A stretch of DNA of 64,000 bases from an uncultured Clostridia bacterium (lineage in GTDB: Bacteria > Bacillota > Clostridia > UBA1381). The stretch is from assembly GCA_947626135.1 (NCBI GenBank), contig CANQQZ010000004.1, positions 62,001 through 126,000 on the forward strand. The letters run 5' to 3'. Under the pieces are notes generated by a model that was given only the letters and a program-made list of their open reading frames with translations, had not been told where the DNA came from and did not search any database. A program made the translations under genes and the position numbers. Shown in pieces: positions 1 to 9,344 of this stretch. How positions within the stretch are numbered: the first letter of the stretch is position 1; each line of letters starts with the position of its first letter.

Positions 1-1225
1 CGGACGTATTCCCCGAAAGCTGCGTAAGCCAGTTTGTGTAATACCAGCCGACTCCCGGCTCTGTCTCCTCGGACGCTATCATGTAATCGGCATAGTCGCT
101 GAGCATCAGACCGTTTTCAAGCGTCGCCATAAGGCATGCGTCAAAGCCGATAAAATCGAAATCCACTCCCGCGTCCTTTAACGCGCGGTCGATACCGTCG
201 AGCGTCATGGAGCCGCTGTTGGGACGGCGCTGGTCATAGCCGTACCCGGTCAGCGAGCCGCCGCCGTGATCCCATAAAATAAGCTCGTTTCTGTTCGCGG
301 GGAAATTGCGCGCGCACCATTTTATGTACCCGGACAGCGTTTCCGGGCTTGTCATAGACCCGTCGCCCGCGTTTTGGTTAAGGCAGGTAAGCCCGCCGTT
401 CTTTATCTGATAAATCTGGTTCGTTCTGCTGCTTATAATATTATTTTTCCAGCCGGTGCAGCCTCCGGTAAACACTATAACGTTTACGCTATCGCCCAAA
501 TCAGCCGCAGCCATCTCCTGCAAATCGGCAGTCGCCATTCCGCCTCTCGACTCGAGATCCGTGCCGCACATATATACCATGACAGTCACGGTATCGTTGC
601 CGCCGCCTTTAATAACGGTACGCTTCTCGCGCGCGCCGTCCGCGACGGAATAATTGAGCGTTCCGGTATTGCCTCCGTTCCAGGGGCTGTTCGCGTAGCT
701 GCCGCCGGTTTGTCCGCCCATGAGCGACGAAAGGAGATCGCCTATGCCGTCCGATTGCTGCTGCGTGTAACCGCCGTAATCGGAATATCCGCCCGTGCCG
801 TAGGTGTAGCCGCCGTAAAGCGGCGACGAATTCGGCACTCCCGTACCGTACATTGAAAACATGTTTGAAATCATGCTGCATCCGCCCATAAGCAAGAAAA
901 CAACTATAATGACGATCAGGCACCCGCAGCCGCAGCCGCTGTTTCTGCGTCCGGCGGGAGTGCCCATAAACATGCCGCCCATGCCGTTCTGCGGACCGCC
1001 GTACATGCCGCCGCCCATGCCGCCGAGCAGACTGCCCAATATGCCCTTGTTTCCTTCGTTCCCGCTGCCGCCGGGGTTCCCGGCTCCTTCCTTCGGACGG
1101 TTCCCGTAACCGCCGGGATTTCCGACCGGTCCGCCTGTCCCCAGTCCGCTGCCGCGCCTGTGTACTCCCGTTCCTCCGCCTGTGACGTGCTTTTCACGCC
1201 CGCGGGGTCTGTTTTGCTTATCCAT
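1..1225 (-). CDS. Clostripain-family (peptidase C11) cysteine protease, membrane-anchored, 3' truncated
   Basis: This gene is missing from the ORF track because it runs off the left edge; I translated it from the reverse complement. It reads from ATG at 1225 for at least 408 codons. The first ~90 residues are rich in Gly/Asn/Met (GGMGGGMYGG). A Cys-rich hydrophobic helix follows (CLIVIIVVFLLMGG, ~95-115), then a C11 domain beginning VTVMVYMCGTDLES. The family's catalytic His and Cys lie in LILWDHGGGS (~320) and FIGFDACLMA (~363). The C-terminus is outside the window. GAAGGTGG precedes the ATG at good spacing. The likely role is an extracytoplasmic Arg/Lys-specific protease tethered to the membrane; substrate unknown. 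The fold is clear, but the Gly-rich head is unusual for the family. Confidence 0.88.
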   Translation of the reverse strand, partial: MDKQNRPRGREKHVTGGGTGVHRRGSGLGTGGPVGNPGGYGNRPKEGAGNPGGSGNEGNKGILGSLLGGMGGGMYGGPQNGMGGMFMGTPAGRRNSGCGCGCLIVIIVVFLLMGGCSMISNMFSMYGTGVPNSSPLYGGYTYGTGGYSDYGGYTQQQSDGIGDLLSSLMGGQTGGSYANSPWNGGNTGTLNYSVADGAREKRTVIKGGGNDTVTVMVYMCGTDLESRGGMATADLQEMAAADLGDSVNVIVFTGGCTGWKNNIISSRTNQIYQIKNGGLTCLNQNAGDGSMTSPETLSGYIKWCARNFPANRNELILWDHGGGSLTGYGYDQRRPNSGSMTLDGIDRALKDAGVDFDFIGFDACLMATLENGLMLSDYADYMIASEETEPGVGWYYTNWLTQLSGNTS

Positions 1226-1376
1226 AATCCCGCCACCTTCTTTAATTCATCAGTCTGTTACCTGCCGCGTGCCCGCTTAAGGCATAAATGCTCCGCAATA
1301 TATAATATCATATCATAATTTGACGAGCCGTACAAGAGAAAACTGCAAATATTACCCCGTTTTTATATGCGCGGGC

Positions 1377-1425
1377 AAAAAAATAACGTGTCAAGCCGCA
1401 CCGAGTGCGGCATGGCGCGTTATTT
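1377..1425 (-). terminator. Rho-independent terminator after the MATE gene
   Basis: An inverted repeat (outer arms AAATAACG/CGTTATTT, inner arms GCCGCAC/GTGCGGC around CGA) lies just beyond the MATE stop codon. On the minus strand it is followed by a run of seven T. Confidence 0.75.
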
Positions 1426-1440
1426 TCATTATATGCGCGG

Positions 1441-2823
1441 TCATGAGAGCCGCCGGTATGTCATTATAATCACCGCGGCGGACATTATAAACGTCAGCGC
1501 GTCGGACACCGGCATCGAGTACAAAACGCCGTCAAGACCGAAATATGCCGGCAAAATCAGCGCAAAGCCTACGCCGAAAACGATTTCCCTTACCATTGAC
1601 AGCATCGTTGACGCGGCAGCCCTTCCCATAGCCTGAAGGAATATAAACGCGGCTTTGTTCACACACGCGAAAATCATCATGCACAGGTAAATCCGAAACG
1701 ATTTTACGGCGAAATCGGTGTAGTACGCGCTCTCGTTCGCCGCGCCGAATACCGCGATAAGCTGACGCGGGCAAAGCTCGGCGATGAGCAGCGCCGCCGC
1801 TCCGACAGCCGCCTCGCACACGAGCAGCATGGTGAACAGCTTTTTCACTCTCGCATTCTCCCCCGCGCCCATATTAAAGCCGACTATCGGTATGCATCCC
1901 GCCGCCATGCCTACCACGATCGAGATAACAATCTGGAAGAATTTCATTACTATCCCGACGACCGCCATAGGTATCTGCGCGTACTGCGGCTGCGAAAAAA
2001 TCTCGTCCAGCGCGCCGTATTTTCTAATCATGTTGTTTATCGCAGCCATTGCCGCAACGAGCGAAATCTGCGACAGGAAGCTGCAAATACCGAGCGGTAT
2101 TATTTTGGCAATTACGCGCGCGCTGAGCTTAAAGCTGCGCCTTGTGAGCTTTACGGATTTTGTGTGAACGAGGTATGGCACCGCGAGCGCCGCCGTCACG
2201 ATTTGTCCCGCGACCGTCGCGGCAGCCGCGCCCGTCATTCCCCACCTGAATATAAATATGAAAACCGGATCGAGGATAATATTTATGACCGCGCCCGCGA
2301 GCGTCGATACCATTGCGAATTTGGGGCTTCCGTCCGAGCGTATGACGGGGTTCATAGCCTGACCAAACATATAGAACGGTATACCGAGCGTGATGCAGAA
2401 GAAATATTCCTTTGAATATTTAAACGTTTCCGCGTTGACCGTGCCGCCGAACGCGGTGACAAGAGGGTCCCGAAGCAGCAGATAAACGGCGCACAGCGCT
2501 ATGCCGCTTATCACGGACAGCACAACGGAGTTTCCGATACTCTTTTCCGCCGCTGCCTTATCCTGCCGTCCTAAGCTAAGGCTCACGAACGCACAGCAGC
2601 CGTCGCCTATCATTACGGCTATCGCAAGAGCGATGACAGTCAGCGGAAACACGACGGTGTTCGCCGCGTTTCCGTAAGAGCCGAGGTAGTCGGCGTTGGC
2701 GATAAATATCTGATCGACGATATTGTAGAGTGCGGCGACGAGCAGCGATATTATGCACGGTACGGCATATTTGCGCATAAGCGTTCCGACCCTTTCCTCC
2801 GCGAGATAGTTTGATTTTTCCAT
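1441..2823 (-). CDS. MATE family multidrug/Na+ exporter
   Basis: This 460-aa multi-helix membrane protein belongs to the MATE (DinF/MepA-like) exporters, which expel drugs or metabolites using a Na+ or H+ gradient. It opens MEKSNYLAEERVGTLMRKYA and runs through about twelve hydrophobic segments, including the typical ALYNIVDQIFIAN early helix. The ORF track starts 54 codons earlier, but AAGGAG lies 8 nt before the ATG at 2823, and the upstream extension overlaps the neighbouring terminator. It appears monocistronic, with a terminator on each side. The transported substrate cannot be told from sequence. Confidence 0.9.
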   Translation of the reverse strand: MEKSNYLAEERVGTLMRKYAVPCIISLLVAALYNIVDQIFIANADYLGSYGNAANTVVFPLTVIALAIAVMIGDGCCAFVSLSLGRQDKAAAEKSIGNSVVLSVISGIALCAVYLLLRDPLVTAFGGTVNAETFKYSKEYFFCITLGIPFYMFGQAMNPVIRSDGSPKFAMVSTLAGAVINIILDPVFIFIFRWGMTGAAAATVAGQIVTAALAVPYLVHTKSVKLTRRSFKLSARVIAKIIPLGICSFLSQISLVAAMAAINNMIRKYGALDEIFSQPQYAQIPMAVVGIVMKFFQIVISIVVGMAAGCIPIVGFNMGAGENARVKKLFTMLLVCEAAVGAAALLIAELCPRQLIAVFGAANESAYYTDFAVKSFRIYLCMMIFACVNKAAFIFLQAMGRAAASTMLSMVREIVFGVGFALILPAYFGLDGVLYSMPVSDALTFIMSAAVIIMTYRRLS

Positions 2824-2880
2824 TTTCATTCTCCTTCCGGCGCCGCATATCACATCTGCCGCCGCGTATTTTCTTACGAT

Positions 2881-2923
2881 AAAGAAAACGGCGCGTAAAT
2901 CCAATCTGGATTTACGCGCCGTT
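2881..2923 (-). terminator. Strong terminator after the polysaccharide deacetylase gene
   Basis: A perfect 16-bp stem (AACGGCGCGTAAATCC and its complement) with a 5-nt loop is followed on the minus strand by TTTTCTTT, downstream of the deacetylase stop codon. Confidence 0.85.
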
Positions 2924-2994
2924 CCGCTACACGATGTATTAAGTTTAACATGAACGCCGCTTTTTTTCAAATGGTAAATTTGCACAAAATTTTA

Positions 2995-4275
2995 TCAGTT
3001 TTCCTCCTCGTCGGTATCCGAGCCTCCTCCCGATTCCGTTACGGAGGTGCCGTCAACCGACGTCCGTGTAGTCGAGCCGGAGCGCTGATTGTTTATAATA
3101 GAGCCGTCTCCGCTCAATCCGGAGCCGCCTTCCGAGCTGCTGCCGGAGCCGCCGCTTAAGCTGTCTCCCGAATCGGAATAGCCGCTCTCATCGTCATACG
3201 AGGAATCTATGTAAGCCGACGAGCTGTAATCGCTGCCGTCGTCATACGAGCCGCCGTCATCTTCGCTCACGTCGGAATACGCGCCGCCGTCCGCAGTCTG
3301 CGAACCGGTATACGAGGCGGCGATCGGCGTCGGCATTTCATCAAGCCGCTTAAACACGTATCCCTCCGACATAAGGTACTCGATAATCGCGCCGAGCCCC
3401 TCCGCCGTAGCGGTCTTTGCCGCCGCGTCATGCATAAGAACAACGGTGCTCGCGCTCGTATCAAGATTTTCCTGTAAATATTCCAGGAGCTCCTGAGAAT
3501 TTTTCTTTTTGCCCTCTGCGTCTCCGTTAAGGGAATTCCAGTCTATATAGTAAAAGCCGTTTATCGCGAGGGTGTGCTTATACGTCTGCTTTTCCGCCGC
3601 GTGATCCCCGGCGTTATAGCTGCCGCCCGGGAAGCGGAACAGCTTAAAGGGGTGATCGCCGTTCGTTATGTTTGTTATGATGTCCTCGGTCTGCTGAACC
3701 TCGTTCATAAACGATTCCTCGGTCGCATATAATGTCTCATAGTTGTGACCGTTCGAATGGTTCGCGATAAGGTGTCCCTCCTCGTAAACGCGGCGCGCAA
3801 GGTCGGGATATGAATTTATTGACGTGCCGAGCATGAAGAACGTCGCCTTAATATTATAGCGCCTGAGCGTGTCGAGAATTATCGGCGTGGTATTCTCTGC
3901 CGGACCGTCGTCAAAGGTGAGATACGCCGTTTTCTCCGCGCCGCTCTCGTCTATATCCATAATTATATCGAGCAGGTCGTTGTTTTCCTCGGGCGGGGGA
4001 AGCAGCGCCGCTGCGGAGGGCGACGGCGTCGGGGCAAGCGGGTCCGCGGTGGGCTCAGGCGTTACCTCAACAGCTGCGTCGGCATCGGAATTGCCCGTAT
4101 TTTCGCTGTTTTTGCCGCGGCATGATGCGAATGCCAGAATAATCAGGACTATTACCGCAATAAAAAGCACGAGCAAAAGCAGCGCGCGTATTCTCTTCTT
4201 TCGCCGTCTTTCACGTCTTCTGCGCTCCGCTCTGCGCGCTTCTATGCTTCTTTGTTGGTTTTTATTGGCAGCCAC
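2995..4275 (-). CDS. Membrane-anchored polysaccharide deacetylase (NodB/CE4)
   Basis: The protein probably removes N-acetyl groups from peptidoglycan or another cell-surface polysaccharide. It has a very basic cytoplasmic N-terminus (RRAERRRRERRRKKR), one transmembrane helix (~35-57), a Pro/Thr linker, and a NodB domain (~115-310). CE4 motifs are intact: TFDDGP with the metal/catalytic Asp pair, HSNGH with metal His residues, RFPGG, and LMHD near the end. The last ~95 residues are a low-complexity Ser/Gly/Asp/Tyr tail, perhaps wall-associated. I chose GTG 4275 because GGGGGA sits 7 nt upstream; ATG 4290 lies 15 nt earlier with no Shine-Dalgarno. It is divergent from the PdaA-like gene. Confidence 0.9.
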   Translation of the reverse strand: MAANKNQQRSIEARRAERRRRERRRKKRIRALLLLVLFIAVIVLIILAFASCRGKNSENTGNSDADAAVEVTPEPTADPLAPTPSPSAAALLPPPEENNDLLDIIMDIDESGAEKTAYLTFDDGPAENTTPIILDTLRRYNIKATFFMLGTSINSYPDLARRVYEEGHLIANHSNGHNYETLYATEESFMNEVQQTEDIITNITNGDHPFKLFRFPGGSYNAGDHAAEKQTYKHTLAINGFYYIDWNSLNGDAEGKKKNSQELLEYLQENLDTSASTVVLMHDAAAKTATAEGLGAIIEYLMSEGYVFKRLDEMPTPIAASYTGSQTADGGAYSDVSEDDGGSYDDGSDYSSSAYIDSSYDDESGYSDSGDSLSGGSGSSSEGGSGLSGDGSIINNQRSGSTTRTSVDGTSVTESGGGSDTDEEEN

Positions 4276-4426
4276 TTTAAATTCCCCCATTTTTCAGCAA
4301 ATATCGTACTTATATTTTATTATATACTATTTTTTTAAAAAATTCAACATTATTTTATACATATTTGAAAATATATTCCGCATATAAATGAAATATAACA
4401 AAAAACATATGGGAGGTCGTTTCAAA

Positions 4427-5230
4427 ATGAAAAAAATTATTGCCGCCGTCCTCGCGTCAGCCGCGCTCGTATGCGGAGGCTGCTCCGTCCCGACTTATGA
4501 GCCCGCCGAATATGATTCCTACGGCGAATTGTCGGACGAAGCGGTCAACTGGGGCTTTGTGAGACGGAAAAACTCCGCGCCCGAGGTCCTCCAAAGGGAC
4601 GTTGACATGCTCGAGGCTTATGACGGGTACTACATTGACGAGCGAAGACCGAAGGCGCTGTATCTTACGTTCGACGAGGGATATGAAAACGGCTACACGT
4701 CGAAGATCCTCGACGTTTTGCAGACCGCAAAGGTAAGCGCCGCGTTTTTCGTGACCGGTCCGTATCTGGAAAATCAGCCGGAGCTTATAGAGCGGATGAT
4801 ACGCGAGGGACACATTGTCGGCAATCACACGATAAACCACATAAACATGCCCTCCGCATCCGAGGAGGAAATAAAATCGGAGCTTGACGGACTTAACAAA
4901 ATGTGTATGGAAAAATACGGCTGCGATATGAGGTACGTCCGTCCTCCCGAGGGCATCTTTTCGGAAAAATCGCTTGCGATATCCCGCGATCTGGGCTATA
5001 AAACCATACTGTGGAGCTTTGCGTACAAGGATTGGGACGTTAACTCGCAGCAGGGGGCGCAGCACGCTTACGACAATGTCGTTCCCTATCTCCACGACGG
5101 CGCGATAATCCTGCTTCACGCGGTTTCCTCCGACAATGCCGGAGCGCTCGAGGACATTATAAATTATGCCCGGGAGCAGGGATATGAGTTCCGCTCGCTC
5201 GACGAGCTGGGAGCGCCGCAGCCCGAATAA
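4427..5230 (+). CDS. pdaA: PdaA-like polysaccharide deacetylase (muramic-delta-lactam pathway)
   Basis: This 267-aa exported protein has an N-terminal signal peptide with a Cys near the cleavage region (LVCGGCS), so it may be a lipoprotein, although the lipobox is not ideal. The CE4 domain carries TFDEGYENGYT, HTINH and RPPEG, the pattern of B. subtilis PdaA, which de-N-acetylates muramic acid for spore-cortex delta-lactam formation. This supports a spore-forming host. GGGAGG lies before ATG 4427; the longer ORF start at 4388 has no ribosome site. Sporulation control is inferred from the family, and I did not see a clear sigma-G promoter. Confidence 0.88.
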   Translation: MKKIIAAVLASAALVCGGCSVPTYEPAEYDSYGELSDEAVNWGFVRRKNSAPEVLQRDVDMLEAYDGYYIDERRPKALYLTFDEGYENGYTSKILDVLQTAKVSAAFFVTGPYLENQPELIERMIREGHIVGNHTINHINMPSASEEEIKSELDGLNKMCMEKYGCDMRYVRPPEGIFSEKSLAISRDLGYKTILWSFAYKDWDVNSQQGAQHAYDNVVPYLHDGAIILLHAVSSDNAGALEDIINYAREQGYEFRSLDELGAPQPE

Positions 5231-5296
5231 GACGCGCTGAAATAAATTTTTTGTAAAAAATGCCCGTAACCACTTTATTTTTCGGAAAAAGAGGTG

Positions 5297-5302
5297 TATA
5301 AT
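5297..5302 (+). promoter_or_regulatory. Probable -10 element for the PL11 lyase gene
   Basis: TATAAT lies about 42 nt before the start codon. The -35 position (TTTATT) is weak, so an activator may be needed. Confidence 0.45.
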
Positions 5303-5343
5303 CAAAGATAGGTTTAAATAATCCGCGAAAAGGAGATACGATT

Positions 5344-8151
5344 ATGGATATAAGCTTTGATTTCGGCAGCAAGCCCCCTGCGGAAGGGTACATAAAAATA
5401 ACGGGACGGTCGCTTTACAGCGAGGAGCTCGGATACGGAATACTGCGCCGCGCGCAGGCGATGCTCAGAACGAGCGGCGAAAATCCCATCATGCGCGATT
5501 TCCTCATAATGGACCAGAACGCGTTCAAGGTTAAAATACCAAACGGCATGTACAAGGTTCGTATCGCGCTCGGCGACTACGAGGACGAGGGCGACGTGAC
5601 GACGGTGTTTAAAATCAACGGCGAGGAGCAGCACTCATGGGTACACGACAGCACCGTTATAGAGCGCTTCCACGAGGTAGAGGTGACAAACGGCGAGATC
5701 CTGTTCGAGTTCTCCGGCAAGCACCCCGCGCTTAACGCTATCGATATCGCGGCAAAGCGCTGGCTCAGGATGACTCCCGTTGAATGGAGCGCCTGCGCAA
5801 AGCCGGAATCCCCGTCTATTACGCTTACGTGGCCGCCCGTCGAGGGTTCTCACGGATATCAGATTACGCGCCGCAATATGCGCAATAACGAGCACGATAT
5901 AGTGCGCAACGTATACACCGAAAGCTATACGGATACCAATGTGCATCTTTGCAAAAAATATGAGTATAAGGTATACCCGCTGTATTCCAATAAATTCCGG
6001 GGCTCCAACCACAGCACCGTTATGGCGGAGGTCATCGACGGCGGCGAGGTAAAGGGTGAAATCACAAATCTGGAGGCGGTCACGCGCCTTAAGTCCGTTA
6101 CCCTGCTCTGGGACAGCACCTATGACGCGGCATTTTATAATATTTATCAAAAGGCGCCGTATGGCAAGGAAAAGCTTATCGGCACGACGCGCGAATGCCG
6201 CTTTATCGACGCGGACGTCGATACGGTCGTTCCGTTTACATACACGGTAGTGGCGTGTACGCCCCACGGCTATTCCAAGCCCTATACCGTCGAAAGCTAC
6301 GTGTTCGACAAGCCGATGAAAAAGAAAATGGAGACCCTCGACCGTGCGCTCGTAGCCGTTCCCACGAAGGACGGAGTGTTCCTGAGCTGGCGTATTCAGG
6401 CATATGAATACAGGCGCGGCATGAATTTCGTGCTGTTCAGAAACGGCGAGAAAATCACCGGCATTATAGACGGCGCGACAAATTATCTTGACAGGGACGG
6501 CAAAAAGGGCGATATATATACTGTTAAAGCCGTGCTTGACGGCAAAATGGAAAAGGACGGCTACAGCGCCGCCGTATGGGATAAGGAATATTTATCGATA
6601 CCGCTTGACAAGCCCGACGATTTTATATCGCCGCGCGGGCGCGTGCATGAATATACAGCCAACGACGCGTCGATAGCCGATCTCGACGGCGACGGCGAAT
6701 ATGAGATAATCCTGCGCTGGGACGCCAACGGAAAGGACAATTCCCACAAGGGCTTCAGCGGCAACTGCATTCTCGACGCGTATAAGCTGAACGGCAAAAA
6801 GCTCTGGCGCATAGATTTGGGCAGAAATATCCGCGCGGGTCAGCATTATACGCAGTTTATGGTTTACGATTTCAATAACGACGGCAAAGCGGAGCTGATA
6901 TGCAAGACCGCCGACGGCACGGTCGACGGCGTGGGCAACGTTATCGGCACCGCATCCGCCGACTACCGCAACAGCGACGGCTTCATTCTCGAGGGACGCG
7001 AGTTCCTGACGCTTTTCAGAGGCGATACGGGCGAAATAATGGACAGCGTGGAATACGACCCGCCGCGCGGAAACGTCGCCGACTGGGGAGACAGCTGGGG
7101 AAACCGCTGCGACCGCTATCTGGCGTGCGTGGCGTATCTGGACGGCGTGAACCCGAGCGTGGTTATGTGCCGCGGCTATTATGACCACGGCAGACCGACG
7201 TATCTTGTGGCATGGGACATTATCGACAACAAGCTCGTTAAACGCTGGAAATTCGTCGCGGACAAAACTCATAATATAGAATACACCTTCCAGGGCAATC
7301 ATAACCTTGGCGTGGGCGACGTTGACGGCGACGGCAAGGATGAAATCATTTACGGCTCTATGGCTGTGGACCATGACGGTACCGGAATGTACACGACCGG
7401 TCTTATGCACGGCGACTGCATAAACGTCGGCAAGTTCCGCCCCGACAGCAAGGGTCTTGACTGCTTCCAGATACATGAGGAAATGGAAGCCGAATACGGC
7501 TATGAGGTCCATGACCCCGCCACGGGCGAAATCAAATGGGGCAAATTCACCGGACGCGATACCACCCGCGGTCTGTGCGCGAAAATAGACCCGCGCTATC
7601 CCGGCAACCAGTGCTGGGTAATGGACGACGGCATATTTACTATGGACGGCGAAATGATAAACGAAAAGGGACCCGAGTCCATAAACTTCGCCATCTGGTG
7701 GGACGGCGATCTGATACGCGAGCTTCTCGACCACGAATTTGACGAAACGATACGCTGCGGACGCCCCAAAATTTATAAATGGGATTATGAAAACAACAAG
7801 CTGATAACTATCCTCGACCCCGCCGGGACATTATCCAACAACTGGAAAAAAGGCACTCCCTGTATCCAGGCGGATATATTCGGCGACTGGCGCGAGGAGG
7901 TTATCTGGCGCAACTGGGACGATACGGAGCTTCGTATCTACACCACCACCGACCTCACGGAGCATAAAATTTACACGCTTATGCATGACCATGTGTACAG
8001 GCTGTCGGTGGCATGGCAGAATACGGCGTATAATCAGTGTACTCAGACCGGTTTTTACATCGGACCGGATATGAAGGAGCTTCCCGTGCCCGACCATGAT
8101 TACGTCAGAGGTGAAATCCTGCCGGAATTTACGGAGGAAATCGACGAATAA
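5344..8151 (+). CDS. Rhamnogalacturonan endolyase, PL11 family, with N-terminal accessory domains
   Basis: This 935-aa protein resembles B. subtilis YesW/YesX, which cleave the rhamnogalacturonan I backbone by beta-elimination. Residues ~1-140 look like a malectin/CBM-type beta-sandwich (FDFGSKPP, ending NAIDIAAKR). Fibronectin-III-like modules follow (~145-415). The PL11 beta-propeller runs from ~430 to 920, with repeated DxDGDG calcium loops (DLDGDGEYEI, DFNNDGKAEL, DVDGDGKDEI) and the hallmark LDAYKLNGKKLWRIDLGRNI. There is no signal peptide, so it probably acts in the cytosol on imported oligosaccharides. AAAGGAG lies 8 nt before ATG 5344. It sits alone, about 20 kb from the other intracellular pectin genes. 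Confidence 0.93.
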   Translation: MDISFDFGSKPPAEGYIKITGRSLYSEELGYGILRRAQAMLRTSGENPIMRDFLIMDQNAFKVKIPNGMYKVRIALGDYEDEGDVTTVFKINGEEQHSWVHDSTVIERFHEVEVTNGEILFEFSGKHPALNAIDIAAKRWLRMTPVEWSACAKPESPSITLTWPPVEGSHGYQITRRNMRNNEHDIVRNVYTESYTDTNVHLCKKYEYKVYPLYSNKFRGSNHSTVMAEVIDGGEVKGEITNLEAVTRLKSVTLLWDSTYDAAFYNIYQKAPYGKEKLIGTTRECRFIDADVDTVVPFTYTVVACTPHGYSKPYTVESYVFDKPMKKKMETLDRALVAVPTKDGVFLSWRIQAYEYRRGMNFVLFRNGEKITGIIDGATNYLDRDGKKGDIYTVKAVLDGKMEKDGYSAAVWDKEYLSIPLDKPDDFISPRGRVHEYTANDASIADLDGDGEYEIILRWDANGKDNSHKGFSGNCILDAYKLNGKKLWRIDLGRNIRAGQHYTQFMVYDFNNDGKAELICKTADGTVDGVGNVIGTASADYRNSDGFILEGREFLTLFRGDTGEIMDSVEYDPPRGNVADWGDSWGNRCDRYLACVAYLDGVNPSVVMCRGYYDHGRPTYLVAWDIIDNKLVKRWKFVADKTHNIEYTFQGNHNLGVGDVDGDGKDEIIYGSMAVDHDGTGMYTTGLMHGDCINVGKFRPDSKGLDCFQIHEEMEAEYGYEVHDPATGEIKWGKFTGRDTTRGLCAKIDPRYPGNQCWVMDDGIFTMDGEMINEKGPESINFAIWWDGDLIRELLDHEFDETIRCGRPKIYKWDYENNKLITILDPAGTLSNNWKKGTPCIQADIFGDWREEVIWRNWDDTELRIYTTTDLTEHKIYTLMHDHVYRLSVAWQNTAYNQCTQTGFYIGPDMKELPVPDHDYVRGEILPEFTEEIDE

Positions 8152-8242
8152 TTACAAATTTGTGCAAAATGTATCATTTTCATTACAAAATGGTTACATT
8201 TTCATGTAATATATAAAAAATAAAAAAATTTACAAAATTATG

Positions 8243-8271
8243 TTGACCTTTTTGAAAAATTAGGATAAAAT
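8243..8271 (+). promoter_or_regulatory. Promoter of rsmD-coaD operon
   Basis: TTGACC and TAAAAT are separated by exactly 17 bp, 28 nt before the rsmD start. The preceding 8152-8242 is AT-rich with no gene. Confidence 0.75.
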
Positions 8272-8298
8272 ATACAAGTGTAACATGGAGGACAGCGC

Positions 8299-8841
8299 AT
8301 GCGGATAATAGCCGGCGAGCGCAGAGGACTGAAGCTCGCGGAATTTGCGGGCAGCGACGTAAGACCTACGACCGACCGCGTTAAGGAGTCTATTTTCAAT
8401 ATTATTCAGGCGTTCATACCGGACGCCAGCGTGCTGGATTTGTTTGCCGGCAGCGGGGCGCTGAGCCTCGAGGCTCTCTCAAGGGGCGCCGCTTCGGCTG
8501 TGTGCGTTGACACCGACCCGCGTTCGATCGCGATCGCGCGCGCAAACGCCGACGCCGCCGGATATTCGGACAAATGTATGTTTATAAACCGTTCATGCTT
8601 CGATTTTCTCGAAAAAGCGGACAAGCGGTTCGATATCATTTTCCTCGATCCTCCGTATAACAAGGGCTTTATAGAGCCGGTGCTGGCAAAAATAAACGAA
8701 AAACGCGTTTTAAACGACGGCGGAATAATCGTTCTCGAAAGCGACGGGACCGATTTTCACGGAGAAGCAGGCGGCGTTTCGGTATACAGGCAGCGCAGAT
8801 ACGGACGGACATATGTCACAGTGTATATTCGGGAAGGATAA
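8299..8841 (+). CDS. rsmD: 16S rRNA (guanine(966)-N2)-methyltransferase
   Basis: This 180-aa class I SAM methyltransferase begins [13 protein letters not shown] and keeps [13 protein letters not shown], the SAM-binding [15 protein letters not shown], and the amino-methyltransferase motif FLDPPY. RsmD methylates G966 of 16S rRNA during 30S assembly. It has its own promoter, and coaD follows 7 nt after its stop codon, the usual rsmD-coaD pairing of Firmicutes. Confidence 0.95.
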   Translation: MRIIAGERRGLKLAEFAGSDVRPTTDRVKESIFNIIQAFIPDASVLDLFAGSGALSLEALSRGAASAVCVDTDPRSIAIARANADAAGYSDKCMFINRSCFDFLEKADKRFDIIFLDPPYNKGFIEPVLAKINEKRVLNDGGIIVLESDGTDFHGEAGGVSVYRQRRYGRTYVTVYIREG

Positions 8842-8848
8842 ACAACAA

Positions 8849-9328
8849 ATGAAGGTTGCGGTTTACCCGGGCAGCTTTGACCCGGTAACTAACGGACATC
8901 TTGACATAATAGAGCGCGCCGCCGGAGTATGCGACAAGGTGGTCGTCGGAGTTTTGAACAATACGAGCAAAACGCCGATGTTTTCCGCCGAAGAACGCGT
9001 GGACATGCTCAAGGGCGTGACCCGCGGGCTTAAAAACGTGGAAGTGGACAGCTTCTCGGGGCTGCTGGTGGATTTTGCCGAGTCCCACGGCGCGAAGGTC
9101 ATCATAAAGGGTCTGAGAACCGTCGCGGATTTCGAATACGAGTTCCAGATGGCGCTTTTGAACAAAACGCTCAATCAGAATATTGAAACAATGTTTATGA
9201 TGACGAACTCGAAATATTCCTACATAAGCTCCAGCATGGTAAAGGAGCTTGCCGGGTTTAACGGAGACTTGACGGGACTGGTTCCCGCTCAAATTATAAA
9301 TAAAATAAAGCAAAAATATACCGGTTGA
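8849..9328 (+). CDS. coaD: Phosphopantetheine adenylyltransferase
   Basis: This 159-aa enzyme joins ATP and 4'-phosphopantetheine to dephospho-CoA, the penultimate step of CoA synthesis. It starts [20 protein letters not shown], with the nucleotidyltransferase TNGH motif, and has the typical [17 protein letters not shown] region. I start it at ATG 8849 rather than the track start 8813, because the shorter form matches the family exactly; the extra residues come from the end of rsmD. GGAAGGA lies upstream, though somewhat far. Confidence 0.96.
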   Translation: MKVAVYPGSFDPVTNGHLDIIERAAGVCDKVVVGVLNNTSKTPMFSAEERVDMLKGVTRGLKNVEVDSFSGLLVDFAESHGAKVIIKGLRTVADFEYEFQMALLNKTLNQNIETMFMMTNSKYSYISSSMVKELAGFNGDLTGLVPAQIINKIKQKYTG

Positions 9329-9344
9329 AAGGGTGGTTTAAGTA

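Noticed and set aside
6592-7734. 380-aa minus-strand ORF
   Set aside because: It lies entirely inside the PL11 lyase gene on the opposite strand, has no ribosome site and no recognisable domains.
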